Notes: generated by a model from the sequence alone, not told the origin. DNA of 64,000 nucleotides from Saccopteryx bilineata (GCF_036850765.1 NC_089495.1:201315847-201379846); one strand, 5' to 3'. Positions 53,201 through 63,665 are shown, counted from the stretch's first letter. Numbers and translations are program-made.

Positions 53201-54549
53201 GACTTCTAGGGGCTGTGCTCTAAATAAAAATTTCAGAAAAACAATTTACCTTTTTTGAGACGCTGCAAAAAATGGAATGGCTTGTGAAGAAATAGCTGTG
53301 ACAGTAATTGTGCTACTGGCCATTGATAACTCACCTCACTTGGGAATACGAGACACTAGCCCTAGGCAGAAGGGCAGACAGTCAACCCACCCAGCACCAT
53401 CTTCCTGCACCCTGAATTTTGAGTAAGGTACAAAGGAGAGAAAAGGATTAGAAACAGAAGTGCCGGAGGCAGGTGACAGCATATCTGTTTTACATACAAG
53501 GACACAAAAGCCTCAGCTTTCTCACCTGCTCTAGATTGCGGAAACCAGTCCTTACAGAAGGAAGGGAAGAAATGACACAGCAGATCAGAAAGGCTTTACA
53601 GGAGATGGGTAGGGCTGGGGCACCTTCCGGAAGTGCCTCCTATGCCCATTCCTGGAACTCCAGGTAGGAAGACCTACTTCACCAGCCCCTACCCCCCATA
53701 AAAAAGACTGCAATATATAACATTCTTCTCAGGGCAACTGGAACCAAGCCGTTTGTGACGGTCCCTTCCAGATCATGGAGCAGTGACTGCCCAGACTTAG
53801 ATCTGAACGAGTGTGACCAGGAAGAAAACCGGGAACCCCAACCACTCCTTACATATGCACCTTCTCTCTCACACCCTCACCCCTGCAAGGTGGTCTCAGT
53901 CTCCCCTCTCTCACACTTAAGGTATTCGCTTTTTCTCCTTCAACAATAAAGCACGGGCAGCTGACCTTTACTGAGCCCCACTATGTGCTACCTCGTTAAT
54001 GCACCCCAGTCCCCCGGTTCAGGGTGGTTCTGAAAACTCAAGAGACATCGTAAGGACAGCACCTGCCGTAGAAAGTACCCAGTAGATGTCTGTTACCTTC
54101 CCTTTTCGAGCTAACGACTATGTTAAGCAGTTAATTCAGAGAAGATAAGACACTTATTCTCCTCCTGGGAGAAAAAGGCGGCGGTCAAATCGAACTCCGC
54201 TCAATCTCGTTCAAGCACGTGCCCTGCCCGCAAGTGACACCTCCTCTGCCCTCTGCACGCTCCTTTCCCCTGCGATCCAGGCGGCTCGGCCGTTAGGCCA
54301 CTCAGGCCACCCTCTGGTCACCTGCCCCGCCACGGCAAACACTCCGCCGCACCAGGGTCAGACTCGGGCTTGTCCATCGGACCCCAAGTGACAGCCGGCT
54401 CCCCGAACCGACGCCCTCGCCAGACGCCACCGCACCTTGTCCTCCCAGGCCGCGTCGCTCCGCAGCACCTTGCTCCAGACAGAGACTCTGAGGGCCCCGT
54501 TGGCCAGGTGCGGCTGAGACGGCTCCTCCTTCCGCCTCCCGCCGCTCAT
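47736..54549 (-). CDS. RAB5IF: RAB5IF (C20orf24/OPTI), complete, 4 coding exons
   Basis: RAB5IF is a small three-helix ER membrane protein, first found as a Rab5-interacting protein. It is now known as the OPTI partner of TMCO1 in the GEL part of the multipass translocon, and is also linked to respirasome assembly (RCAF1). Four exons on the minus strand join to 129 codons plus stop, the known length. The N terminus is soluble (MSGGRRKEEPSQPHLANGAL). Hydrophobic segments lie at about 44-63 (VIYWFRQIIAVVLGVIWGVL), 67-89 and 109-125 (MTSFALFMVIWIIFYTA). The protein ends AIHYD. The acidic loop QIDEEEYGG lies between segments two and three. The start codon has A at -3. Near identity to the recalled human protein suggests strong purifying selection. 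Confidence 0.97.
47778..48125. other. RAB5IF intron 3, no feature recognised
   Basis: No repeat identified. Confidence 0.4.
48126..48240 (+). repeat. MER5-type remnant
   Basis: GATTCTCAAACTAGCTGCCC and GCCCAGGTGCCACCTCCCAG resemble a decayed MER5 copy. Confidence 0.45.
48330..48850 (-). mobile_element. Old L1 fragment (antisense) split by SINE D
   Basis: GTGTGTAAACATCACATTAAC and CCACTGGCGACCACCAATCT are L1 antisense phrases continued after the SINE. Confidence 0.6.
48562..48725 (-). repeat. SINE family D
   Basis: TTTTTTGATTTTAGAGAAAG, ACATCGATTTGTTGTTCCAC, and the GAGCTACCCGCCCAGGGC head. Confidence 0.86.
48856..49047 (+). repeat. SINE family A, 5'-truncated
   Basis: It starts at GCGACCCAAGGTCACTGGC and lacks the tRNA-like head. 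AAACAAAAAAAAG end. Confidence 0.85.
49190..49319 (-). CDS. RAB5IF: RAB5IF exon 3 (second membrane segment and acidic loop)
   Basis: This 130-bp exon has acceptor CCTCACTCCAG and donor GTATGT. It encodes FCLINAGVLYLYFSNYLQID and EGFMTSFALFM. Reading past the donor stays open for 14 codons, to 49145, a possible intron-retention product; no poly(A) hexamer was seen just after it. Confidence 0.96.
49559..49688 (+). repeat. SINE family D
   Basis: GGCCCTGGCCGGACAGCCCA head, TGCAGGTGTGATCCCCGC box. Confidence 0.83.
49691..50280 (+). repeat. SINE family A split by SINE B
   Basis: The head and middle (49691-49953) break in the ACAACTAAGG segment and resume at CTAAGGTGCTGCAACAAAG (50199). Removing the B element restores one normal A copy. 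Confidence 0.92.
49954..50198 (+). repeat. SINE family B nested in SINE A, very long A tail
   Basis: A clean B copy with an A-rich tail from about 50120 to 50198, broken only by a few T and G. ACTAAGG on both sides is the duplicated target. Confidence 0.93.
50290..51621. other. RAB5IF intron 2, no feature recognised
   Basis: No repeat identified apart from a G11 run near 51172-51182. Confidence 0.4.
51634..52006 (+). repeat. SINE family C, single-unit form, with exact duplication
   Basis: GGTTGGCTCAGTGGTAGAGC head to TTCAGAAAAATAC and poly(A). AAGTATGGGTGT is exact at 51622-51633 and 52007-52018. Confidence 0.95.
52007..52866. other. RAB5IF intron 2, distal part, no feature recognised
   Basis: No repeat identified. 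Confidence 0.4.
52867..52970 (-). CDS. RAB5IF: RAB5IF exon 2 (first membrane segment)
   Basis: This 104-bp exon runs from acceptor CTTTCTACAG to donor GTAAGT. It encodes DEFLDVIYWFRQIIAVVLGV through GFLGIA and ends in a split Gly. Confidence 0.96.
53043..53094. repeat. Perfect 26-bp tandem duplication
   Basis: The unit beginning CAGAAAAGCTTCCTG and ending AAACACATC occurs twice head to tail without mismatch, in RAB5IF intron 1. Confidence 0.95.
53095..54435. other. RAB5IF intron 1, no clear feature
   Basis: 53940-54110 may hold MIR debris (TTTACTGAGCCCCACTATGT). The last ~200 bp before exon 1 are CpG-rich. Confidence 0.4.
54436..54549 (-). CDS. RAB5IF: RAB5IF exon 1 (start codon)
   Basis: It encodes 38 codons from MSGGRRKEEP to SDAAWEDK. 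The donor is GTGCGG on the minus strand. The exon sits in a CpG-rich region next to the promoter. Confidence 0.95.
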
Positions 54550-54910
54550 CCTCCCGTCGCGCCGCCCGGGCCGGGCCTGGGGCGCGCGGGCCGAGCCAAA
54601 TGGAGACGGGGTCTGAGGTCGCGGGTCACGCGCGCGGGGCGGCAGTGACAGGTTTAGCAAGCTGGTTCGATGGGGCGATGAGGCTCCCGCCGCTGGCCAA
54701 GCAGTCCGGTTCAGCTCCTTCAGCCGAGACCAGGTGCCGTGGAGGGAGGAGCAACGCAGCGCCGTGCGTCCTCCCGTTGACGTGCCCACGCAGCCAATCG
54801 ACGGCCGCACAGCCAGCCGAGTGAAAAAGTAGTCGTCGTTTCAGCGGAAGCGTGCTGCGCATGACGGAAGTGACGGCAAGCTTCCGCCAGGCGCGCGGTA
54901 GGGTGAGAGG
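54550..54910 (-). promoter_or_regulatory. RAB5IF: RAB5IF promoter and 5' UTR in a CpG island
   Basis: GC- and CpG-rich sequence (island roughly 54240-55080) with no obvious TATA box. Visible sites are an ETS-type CGGAAGTGACG core at 54865-54875, another CGGAAG at 54845-54850, an NRF1-like TGCGCATG at 54856-54863, and a CCAAT box (+ strand) at 54794-54798. This is the usual make-up of a housekeeping promoter. The exact start site was not determined. Confidence 0.7.
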
Positions 54911-55411
54911 TAAGGGACAATCTTGGAGGGGAAAGGGAACCGCACGAACGTGAGGGGGCGCTGTGAAGACTGAAGAACCGTGTCTGAAGCGAAAGCGGAG
55001 GTTGGACCAGAGCGTCGCTCAGTTCCCCACATCTCGTCCCCTCGTCCCCAGGGGCAGAACGCAACCCTGCCTTTCCCGAAGCGTCCTTTCTAGCCTAAAC
55101 TTGGCTTCCCGGGAGTCCTAGGCTGCCTCTCGGGGTTGAGCCCCTGCTTGTTTTCTGCCCTGACCCTACAAGTTCCGTAGGACCTTGTTCAGGATGTTTA
55201 ACTCTCTTCTGTAATAACTTAGTGTCACAGCTTGCCCAGCACCCCCTTTTGGCACGTGAGCCCTGAGGCCCAAAGAGGGGAAATTATTTTCTAAGGCTGG
55301 GTGGCAAGTTGGCACCAGCTGAGGACTCCTCGCGGGTTCAGGTGGAGAAGAGACTCGACCAGGTGTCCGAGTATCTGCGTCTTCATCTGTTGTGTCCTCA
55401 GGATGGGCTAG
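54911..55411. other. CpG-island shoulder, no gene recognised
   Basis: GC-rich sequence upstream of RAB5IF; no exon or repeat supportable. Confidence 0.4.
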
Positions 55412-55552
55412 GTCAGCGGTTCACAGTGTGTTTCTGGACCAGCAGCGGCCACGTCACCTGGAGACTTGGTTAGCGAGGTTGCCGCTCAGACTCCATCCGA
55501 AAGCCTGGGGGCGGGGCCTGTCGCCAGCATGTTAATAAACCCTCGGGGTGTG
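55412..55552 (+). repeat. MER5-type element
   Basis: Starts CAGCGGTTCACAGTGTG; CACCTGGAGACTTGGTTAG and GGGGGCGGGGCCTG blocks. Confidence 0.7.
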
Positions 55553-55710
55553 GGGCGGTGCCCTGCGCACTGTGCAGTGTGCAGTGAGTCGAGACCTTCC
55601 TGTGCGGTGGCTTTCGGGAGACAAAGTAACTTGCCCGGAATCCCTCCACTAATCCCTGGGTTTTTCTGACCTCGAAATCTGTCTTTTAACCTTAAGCTTT
55701 AAGTCTTAAG

Positions 55711-56010
55711 GCCTGACCAGCGGTGGTGCAGTGGATAGGGCTGGGATGCGGAAGACCCACGTTCGAGACCCGGAGGTCTCCAGCTTGAGCGCGGGCTCAT
55801 CTGGTTTGAGCAAAAGCTCACCAGCTTGAGCCCAAGGTCGCTGGCTCGAGCAAGGGGTTACTCCCTCTGCTGAAGGCCCGCGGTCAAGGCACATATGAGA
55901 AAGCAATCAATGAACAACTAAGGTGTTGCAACGTGCAATGAAAAACATGATTGATGCTTCTCATCTCTCCATTCCTGTCTCTGTAAAAAAAATAAATAAA
56001 ATAAAATAAC
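55711..56010 (+). repeat. SINE family A
   Basis: GGCCTGACCAGCGGTGGTGC head, AAGCTCACCAGCTTGAGCCC, AAATAAATAAAATAAAATAA tail. Confidence 0.91.
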
Positions 56011-56914
56011 AGTAAGGTCAGAACAGCTTATGCATACCTATCGACCTTCACCTGTAGTTCTCCATCTTAGGTGAGCGACACAATGTCCTAAGTGCCGTTT
56101 TAGAATCCCATAGCCGGTGTTTCCACCACAGTCTACCCCCAAGACCCTGTTTGAGTAGGTTGAGTGGGGCTGGACCCCAAAGGGGATCCACACTGTAATA
56201 AACATGACTCCGTCGGAACCTAGTGGGAGGGCCATGCAGCTGACATGGTTGTACATCTTTAATCCTAGCTTTCCCGTGGATCTTGTTCTTTTTGGCCCTG
56301 CCTCTTGTCTGAATCCGGTTCCCTCCCGCATTCAAATGGGGGGGGGGGGGTGAAGCCTAGTCTAAGCAGCTCGCTCCAGGTTGGAAGCTTACAATCAGTA
56401 TAAAACCTCTTTCATAGGCTCCCCGGCTGCATGCAGCGCTGGAGACAACTGGCCCCGCTATCAGAGAATGTTGGAAGACTAGCCCGTGGTTGAACGCAGA
56501 AAAGGTACGTTTTCAGCCTGCTGGGTCTGACAGTCAAGATTTGTAATGGGGAATGAGGCAAGATAGTTGTGAAGGAAGAGGAGGCATTAGGAAGGGCAAG
56601 GCAGAGGCAGGGGGAGAGAGCATCAGGAGAGAGAACCCTGTGGGTTGACGGTAAGGAAGCCACAAGGAGGAAGACAGGAGGGTCATGCTGAGGAATCTGT
56701 TTTTCTCCCCAGGGGTGGAGGAGGAAGCCACAGAAAGGATTTGAGCAGGGGAACCTCACTTTTTTTAGGTTTGCATCTTAAGCAAGATCACTCTGGCTCC
56801 TATCTGGAGGACTGGATCAGAGCGGGAGACTAAAACTGTAAAGGGTATTCAGGTGAGATTTAGTGGGGCGCTGAAGATGGAGAAAATTGGAATAAAATGG
56901 AATTCATTCTTTTT
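56011..56914. other. Intergenic, unclassified, with G-run
   Basis: 56040-56400 is a non-SINE block with AATAAACATG and a G13 run near 56338-56350. 56560-56880 has phrases of ancient LINE-like repeats (AAGCAAGATCACTCTGGCTC). No gene seen. Confidence 0.35.
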
Positions 56915-57850
56915 TAAAACTTGTCACAAAATTCACCATTTTCAGTGTATAGTTCCATGACACAGTGAAGTATATTCACCTAGTTTGGCAGCCATCCCCA
57001 CCAGCCATTTTTAGAACCTTGCATCTTGTAAAGGTGAAACTCCTTTACCCATTAAACTATTAACTCCCCATTCTCCCCACCCCTCAGCCCCTGGCAACGA
57101 GCAATCTCTTTCTGTCTCTGAATTTGACTGTACCTCATCATAGTGGACTCCCACAGTACTTGCCCTTTTCTGATTGGCTTATTTCAGTTAGCATAACATC
57201 TTCAGTGTTCGTCCATGTTGTAGCGTGTGTCCGAATTTCCTTCCTTTGAAGGCTGAATAATAATAAGACTGAAAATGTTTGTTACATGTCCGTTGTCTAT
57301 GTATGCCGCATTTTGCTTATGCATTCATCTACTGAGAGACGCCTGGGCGCCTCCACCTTTTGGGTGTTGCGACTAGTGTGTCTGAATCCAGTGGTGTACA
57401 GATACCCGTTCGTGTTCCGTTTTCGGTTCTTTTGGTGTAGGCCCGGAGTTGAATTGCTGGATCATATGGTGGTTCTATTTTTAGGTTTTTGAGGAACGTC
57501 CTTCAGCAGCCGCCCCATTTGAATCCCCACCGGCAGCGCACAGAGTTCTAGTTTCTCCACATGCTTGCCACCGCTCGTCTTCTGGTGTTTTGATCGCGAG
57601 TTCTGCAGTTTTGATTTTCATTTCCCCGCTGTTGAGTGACGTTGAGCACCTTTTCACGTGCTTGTTGCCCACTTGTCTATCTTTGGAGAAATGTCTGTTC
57701 CAGACTTTTGTCCCCTTTTCAGTCTTGTCAGGTTTTGTAGTTGTTGAGTTTTAGGGGTTTTGTATATAGTCTAGGTATTAATCCCTTATCACTTATGCAA
57801 TTTGCAAATATTTCCCCCATTCCTTTTACTCTGTCGATAGGTGTAGTTTT
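56915..57850 (-). mobile_element. Old L1 fragment (antisense)
   Basis: ACAAAATTCACCATTTTCAG through GGCCCGGAGTTGAATTGCTGG to ATCCCTTATCACTTATGCAA are classic antisense L1 phrases; heavily mutated. Confidence 0.7.
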
Positions 57851-58620
57851 CTAGGAGCAGAAAAAGCCAAGCAGGGGAGCCACCACGGAGCACCCTTGCC
57901 TAGGAAGGGGTCTCTGGGACCGACTGAGCCTTGTTCCTGTTTTGCTTTCACCCAAGGTTTCCCTTATCTCAGGAAGTAGGGAATCTGGCTGAATCCCAGT
58001 GCATCCATCTGGTTAAAATAAATATCCTGGGTGGCCTAATTCGGGAAAGAACTTGATGAAGTCAGATTTGGAAGTGAGAGAGCCAGATTTGGAATCAGGT
58101 CAAATTTGCCTTTGTCAGGTTGGGGATTTTTAGCACCAGTTAAACACGTGATCTCAGCCTTGGGGGTGAATACAGACACACCCCTGAGATCTTGTGGGTT
58201 CAGCTCCAAAACACCACGGTAAAGTGAGTTGCAATCTTTTTTTGCTGGTGGAAGGTCTTACATTCAATTTGTAAGTTAAAAAAAAAAAAAAAAACACCCC
58301 CCCCCCCCCACAAAAACACGGCCATCTGAAAAGCTCAGTAAAGCAAAGCTCAGTGAATGCCTGCCTCCCAGCTGAATGCGTCTGACTACTCACAGCTGCC
58401 AGGGTTTGGAGAGAAAGGTGGGCTCAGAGAGGTAACTCTGTGGCTCCAGACAGACGTAGATGGAATCACAGAAATCAGGAGTTCTGGAAGGAAAACCCTC
58501 GGCCAAGGAAAGAGCAGCTGTTGAGAAGTAGAGGTCTGAGTTTGTATCCTGGTCCTCTTTTCTCTCTTCCCACAATCAATGTTTAACTAGCACTTACCAA
58601 GACCTTAGTGGGTGGCAGGT
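57851..58620. other. Intergenic, A/C homopolymer pair
   Basis: Only a compound A17-C13 tract near 58278-58310 stands out. Confidence 0.4.
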
Positions 58621-58630
58621 TTGCTAAATT

Positions 58631-58977
58631 TTTTTTTTTTTTTTTTTTTATAGAGACAGAGAGTGAGTCAGAGAGAGGGATAGACAGGGACAGACAGACA
58701 GGAACGGAGAGAGATGAGAAGCATCAATCATTAGTTTTTCATTGCGCATTGCAACACCTTAGTTGTTCATTGATTGCTTTCTCATATGTGCCTTGACCGT
58801 GGGCCTTCAGCAGATTGAGTAACCCATTGCTGGAGCCAGCGACTTTGGGTTCACGCTGGTGGGCTTTTGCTCAAACCAGATGAGCCCGCGCTCAAGCTAG
58901 TGATCTCGGGGTCTCGAACCTGGGTCTTCCACATCCCAGTCCGACGCTCTATCCACTGTGCCACCGCCCGGTCAGGC
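58631..58977 (-). repeat. SINE family A
   Basis: Poly(T), CAGACAGGAACGGAGAGAG, ACCGCCCGGTCAGG head; TTGCTAAAT at 58621-58629 and 58978-58986. Confidence 0.94.
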
Positions 58978-59116
58978 TTGCTAAATGTTTTACATACATT
59001 TGTTTTCCTCCAAAAGCTGGCCAGGCTCTTCACCACTAGACTGAACTCCCCTGACTTTTATTTTAAATTTTCCTATAGTGAACGTGGATTGCTTGTGTAA
59101 CTAAAATGATAGTCTC

Positions 59117-59261
59117 ATGCCCTGGCTGGATGGCTCAATTGGTTGGAGTGTCATCCTGATAGCAAAGGTTGCCAGTTCGATCCCCGGTCAGGGCACAAGC
59201 AGAAACAGATTGTTGTTTCTGTCTTTCTCTCTCTAAAATCAATATATTAAAAAATAAAAAT
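59117..59261 (+). repeat. SINE family D, host of the next element
   Basis: GCCCTGGCTGGATGGCTCAA head. The 5' target AAAATGATAGTCTCA reappears as AAAATGATACTCTCA after the C element at about 59687, so C landed in the D tail. Confidence 0.9.
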
Positions 59262-59676
59262 GAGGCCCTGGCCGGTTGGCTCAGCGGTGGAGCGTTGGCC
59301 TGGCGTGCAGAGGACCCGGGTTCGATTCCCGGCCAGGGCACACAGGAGAAGCGCCCATTTGCTTCTCCACCCCTCCGCCGCGCTTTCCTCTCTGTCTCTC
59401 TCTTCCCCTCCCGCAGCCAAGGCTCCATTGGAGCAAAGATGGCCCGGGCGCTGGGGATGGCTCTGTGGCCTCTGCCTCAGGCGCTAGAGTGGCTCTGGTC
59501 GCAACATGGCGACGCCCAGGATGGGCAGAGCATCGCCCCCTGGTGGGCAGAGCGTCGCCCCTGGTGGGCGTGCCGGGTGGATCCCGGTCGGGCACATGCG
59601 GGAGTCTGTCTGACTGTCTCTCCCTGTTTCCAGCTTCAGAAAAATGAAAAGAAAAAAAAAAAAATAATAAAAAATA
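59262..59676 (+). repeat. SINE family C, double-unit form, full length
   Basis: Cleanest copy in the window: head with GGTTCGATTCCCGG, GGCTCCATTGGAGCAAAGAT, two GAGCRTCGCCCC units (59527-59561) and the TTCAGAAAAAT end. Confidence 0.95.
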
Positions 59677-59694
59677 AATAAAAATAAAAATGAT

Positions 59695-60144
59695 ACTCTC
59701 AGAAGGCTGCTGTATTTGACCTCAGGCCACCATAGACTCCTAGGGGGCCAAGAGGAAGTCGGATCGTTTGGGAAGACCACGTCGTGGTGCCCTCTTCCTC
59801 TCATCTTGTTACTTTGAAAGCTGAGGCGCTGTCTTCCCCAACCCAGCAGTTTTCTGGACGGCAATCAGTGTCCTGATTGTAAGGGATTGGGTCTCAGGAG
59901 CAAAGCACGAGACTCTCCCGCGGCATTCGTGAAAAGTGTCAATTCCTGGACTTCCTGAGGATGAGGTCTGGGAACTGCATTTTCTTCAGCTCTCCTGGTG
60001 AGCTTGATGCATATGGAGGCTGGAGAACTACTTCTTGGGTAACTGGTACCAGTTCCACCCCTGAGAAGCTGTGTGGTACGTGGCAAGGTAACTTCACCGG
60101 TCCATTTCACTCTCAGCCCTGTGCCGAGAGGCCAGATACATGAT
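59695..60144. other. Intergenic, no feature recognised
   Basis: No repeat identified. Confidence 0.4.
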
Positions 60145-60300
60145 GCCTGCCAGTAAAACGGATTATCCCATTCATCCTCCTAGGAGGTGAATACTCCCAT
60201 TTTATGGATGAGGAAACTGAAGTTTGGGGTGGGAAACTGACTTGCCTATGGTCCTAGCAGCTCATGAAGTGACAGAGCCAGAATGTGGACGCAGGCATGG
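60145..60300 (+). repeat. MIR
   Basis: CCCATTTTATGGATGAGGAA and GACAGAGCCAGAATGTGGAC. Confidence 0.72.
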
Positions 60301-60350
60301 ATCACAGAGAAGTGCTTTGGGAACCAGTAACATTGAGGGTAGTGATGACT

Positions 60351-60515
60351 AGCCGTGGCCGGGTAGCTCAGTTGGTTGGGGCGGCATCCTGATGCACCAG
60401 GGTTGTGGGTTCGATCCCCCTTCCAGGCACGGGCAGGAGTCAGCCCATGAGTGCATGGATGAGTGAGACAAATCGATGTTTCTGTCTCTCTTCTCTCTAA
60501 AATCAATAAATTTTT
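60351..60515 (+). repeat. SINE family D
   Basis: GGCCGGGTAGCTCAGTTGG head, GGGTTCGATCCCCC box, CTAAAATCAATAAATT tail. Confidence 0.88.
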
Positions 60516-60799
60516 AAAATATTTATAAAATGAAAATATGTACAGAGCAGTGATGATTATTCTTTCTACATTGCCCCTGAGTTCCATACCTTTATCTCTA
60601 AAGCTCCAGTGGCCAACAGTGAGGGTACGGGCGCACCACAGCAGGCCTGGGCCCTACCCTCTGAGTGCTTTCCCTTATCGGCTTCCAAACTAGAGTGTCT
60701 TCTAAATCCAGTCCTGATTCCCACCCTAGAGATTCCTATTCATGGGGCTGAGCCAGGGGAAAGTTTCCCAGCGAAGTCCATGGAGAAATGATCGCTTTC

Positions 60800-60994
60800 T
60801 TTTGTTTTGTTACTGACTGATTGACTTGAGAGAGACAGAGAGGAAAAGGTGGGATAGAGAGAAGGAAGCGTTCATTTGCTGCTCCACTTGGTGTGCAGTC
60901 TCTGCTTGCTTCCTGTTTGTGCCCTGACTGGGATTGGACCCACAACCTTGTCATTTCGAGACACTGTAATTGACTTAGCTAACCAGCCAGGGCA
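60800..60994 (-). repeat. SINE family E
   Basis: TGACTGATTGACTTGAGAGA to AGCTAACCAGCCAGGGC, with TTCATTTGCTGCTCCACTTG. Confidence 0.84.
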
Positions 60995-61022
60995 AGAAAT
61001 TGCCACTTTCAAAAACAATGGA

Positions 61023-61343
61023 GCCTGACCAGGCGGTGGCGCAGTGGATAGAGCGTCAGACTGGGATGCTGAGGACCCAGGTTCGAGACCCCGAGGTCGC
61101 CAGCTTGAGCGCGGGCTCATCTGGTTTGAGCAAAAGCCCACCAGCTTGAATCCAAGGTCGATGGCTCCAGCAAGGGGTTACTCGGTCTGCCAGCAAGGCC
61201 CATGGTCAAGGCATATATGAGAAAGCAATTAATGAACAACCAAGGTGTCACAACGCGCAATGAAAAACTAATGATTGATGCTTCTCATCTCTCTCCGTTC
61301 CTGTCTGTCCCTGTCTATCTCTCTCTCTGACTCACTGTGTAAA
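61023..61343 (+). repeat. SINE family A
   Basis: GCCTGACCAGGCGGTGGCGC head. Flanks AAAAACAATGGA and AAAAACAGTGGA. Confidence 0.94.
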
Positions 61344-61427
61344 AAACAAACAAAAACAGTGGAAAGGAAGAGGCCTTCCTTGCCCATCAATCTAAACACC
61401 CCTTCAATCTTCCCTAACTACCTTTTT

Positions 61428-61813
61428 TTTTGTTGTTGTATTTTTCTGAAGCTGGAAACGGGGAGAAACAGTCAGACAGACTCCCGCATGAGCCCGACCG
61501 GGATCCACCCGGCACGCCCACCAGGGACAATGCTCTGCCCACCAGGGGCGATGCTCTGCCCCTCTGGGGCGTCGCTCTGCCGCGACCAGAGCCACTCTAG
61601 TGCCTGGGGCAGAGGCCAAGGAGCCATCCCCAGCGCCCGGGCCATCTTTGCTCCAATGGAGCCTTGGCTGCGGGAGGGGAAGAGAGAGACAGAGAGGAAG
61701 GGGGGCGGGTGGAGAAGCAAATGGGCGCTTCTCCTATGTGCCCTGGCCGGGAATCGAACCCGGGTCCCCCGCACGCCAGGCCGACGCTCTACCGCTGAGC
61801 CAACCGGCCAGGG
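61428..61813 (-). repeat. SINE family C, double-unit form
   Basis: ATTTTTCTGAAGCTGGAAAC to AGCCAACCGGCCAGGGCC. Flanks TTCCCTAACTACCTTT / TTCCCTAATTACCTTT. Confidence 0.95.
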
Positions 61814-61933
61814 CCTTCCCTAATTACCTTTAAAAAACAAAAACAAAATCCTGTTGGACACAGGATCCATGTTTACACTGATACCCAAGGACTTGAAGCA
61901 TCATCCTGGCCCCAGTGCCAAAAGTAGGGGCAT

Positions 61934-62334
61934 AACCTGACTGGTGGTGGTGCAGTGGATAGAGCATCAGCCTGGGACACTGAGGTCCCAGGTTCGAAAC
62001 CCCAAGGTTGCTGGCTTAAGCACGGGCTCATCAATTTGAGCGTGGGGTTGCCAGCTTAAGCATGGGATCATTAATATGACTCCATTATCACTGCCTTGAG
62101 CCCAAAGGTCACTGGCTTGAGCAAGGGGCCACTGGTTCTGCTGTAGCCCCCCCACCAAGGCACATGTGAGAAGCAATCAATGAACAACTAAAAGTGCTGC
62201 AACTACATACAAGTTGATGATTCTCACCTCTCTCCTTTCCCTCCCTAATGGCCAGTAAATACAGGAGCAGACTGGTGTTTCTGTCTCCCTTCCTCTCTCT
62301 AAAATCAATGTTAAAAAACAAACAAACAAAAAAA
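61934..62334 (+). repeat. Composite SINE A + D tail under one duplication
   Basis: An A-type head and middle (61934-62245) are followed by a D-type tail (ACAGGAGCAGACTGGTGTTT to CTAAAATCAATG and poly(A)). GTAGGGGCAT occurs only outside the whole, at 61923-61932 and 62339-62348. Confidence 0.85.
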
Positions 62335-62409
62335 AAACGTAGGGGCATGAAAAGGGGATCTGGTAATACACTGCCAACTAAACAGCTGGTACTCAAGACC
62401 AGGGAACTT

Positions 62410-62608
62410 GGCCTGACCTGTGGTGGCGCAGTGGATAAAGCGTCGACCTGGAAATGCTGAGGTCGCCGGTTCAAAACCCTGGGCTTGCCTGGTCAAGGCA
62501 CCTATGGGAGTTGATGCTTCCAGCTCCTCCCCCCTTCTCTCTCTCTGTCTCTCTCTCCTCTCTCTCCCTCTCTGTCTCTCTCCTCTCTAAAAATAAATAA
62601 ATAAAGTA
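62410..62608 (+). repeat. SINE family B with exact 13-bp duplication
   Basis: Full B copy. AAGACCAGGGAAC at 62395-62407 and 62609-62621. Confidence 0.95.
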
Positions 62609-62652
62609 AAGACCAGGGAACAGAAATGCATTTAAAAGATATTTTTCCCTCA

Positions 62653-62832
62653 GGCCATGTGGTTTAGTGGATAAAGCATCAACCTGGTGCGCGGATCATG
62701 GGTCCGACCCCCGGTCAGGGCATGTAGGAGAAGCAGTCAATGAGTGCACAACTAAATGGAACGACTAAGTGGAACTAGTTAATGCTTCTCTCTCTCTCCC
62801 TTCCCCCCTTCCTTTCTCTCTCCAATCAATGG
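62653..62832 (+). repeat. SINE family E
   Basis: GGCCATGTGGTTTAGTGGAT head, GGAACGACTAAGTGGAAC segment, CCAATCAATGGA end. Confidence 0.87.
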
Positions 62833-63500
62833 AGTAATTGCAAACGTTATTTAAAACCCCATTTCTGCACTGCTACCGTTAGAGGAAAGGTAGATGCTCG
62901 CAGACAGACCCAGCTTCGGAGGCGAGGGGCCCTGGCACGTGACCCGCCCGCTTTCACCCTCTGAGCCCTTGCGCCCCAGGGCTCAGCAATTTGAAGCTCA
63001 GTGCAACTCTTTGGTTTCAGTTCTTTGAAAAGAATTTGTAAGAGGCCATCTCTCCTGAGGCAGTTGAATCACTCAAATCACTTCCTTTCTTATATGAATA
63101 TTGTTTCCCAGATGTAGAATGAGCACTGAACTTACTCTGAAGAGCCTTTCTAGCATGTTGCACTTCTCCGTGCCCCAGGGTCGAATGCCCAGTGTAATGG
63201 ATGCTGACAGAGGGAAGTGGGGACACCAGGACCTGGGGGAAGCAATCGCTAAATCTAAATCAGGGCCTTTCATCCTGGGAACTTGAGCCAAGCAGCCTCA
63301 TCTTCAAATTCCCGAAGGAAGGTGACCTGTGGGAGATTTGGTATCTTTCATCCAGGTGTATACGGGAGAAATCAGGAAGAAGCCAATTTGGTTCAGCAAA
63401 AGAAACTTCTAGTACTTAGTCCAAACCCTACCAGAGAGCTGGATGCCAGTAGGCTGTGAACTTGCCCATCACCAGTTCAAATAAGGTCTGGGTAGACTTC
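62833..63500. other. Intergenic, no feature recognised
   Basis: No exon of the expected neighbour TGIF2 is visible. Confidence 0.4.
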
Positions 63501-63504
63501 AGGG

Positions 63505-63665
63505 TGACCTTCAAGCAGGACAGACTTGAATTCATGTCCTGGCTCCACTTGGAATTAACTCTATGACTTAACAAATCCCGTTTCTTTACCTGTGAGGGTG
63601 TCTCACCTCTGTGTACAAAATCACGAGACAATGAACAGTGCAGGGACCGGACACACAGCAAGACT
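63505..63665 (-). repeat. MIR
   Basis: Reverse order: GAATTCATGTCCTGGCTCCA, CTATGACTTAACAAATCCCG, TTTCTTTACCTGTGAGG. Confidence 0.65.
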
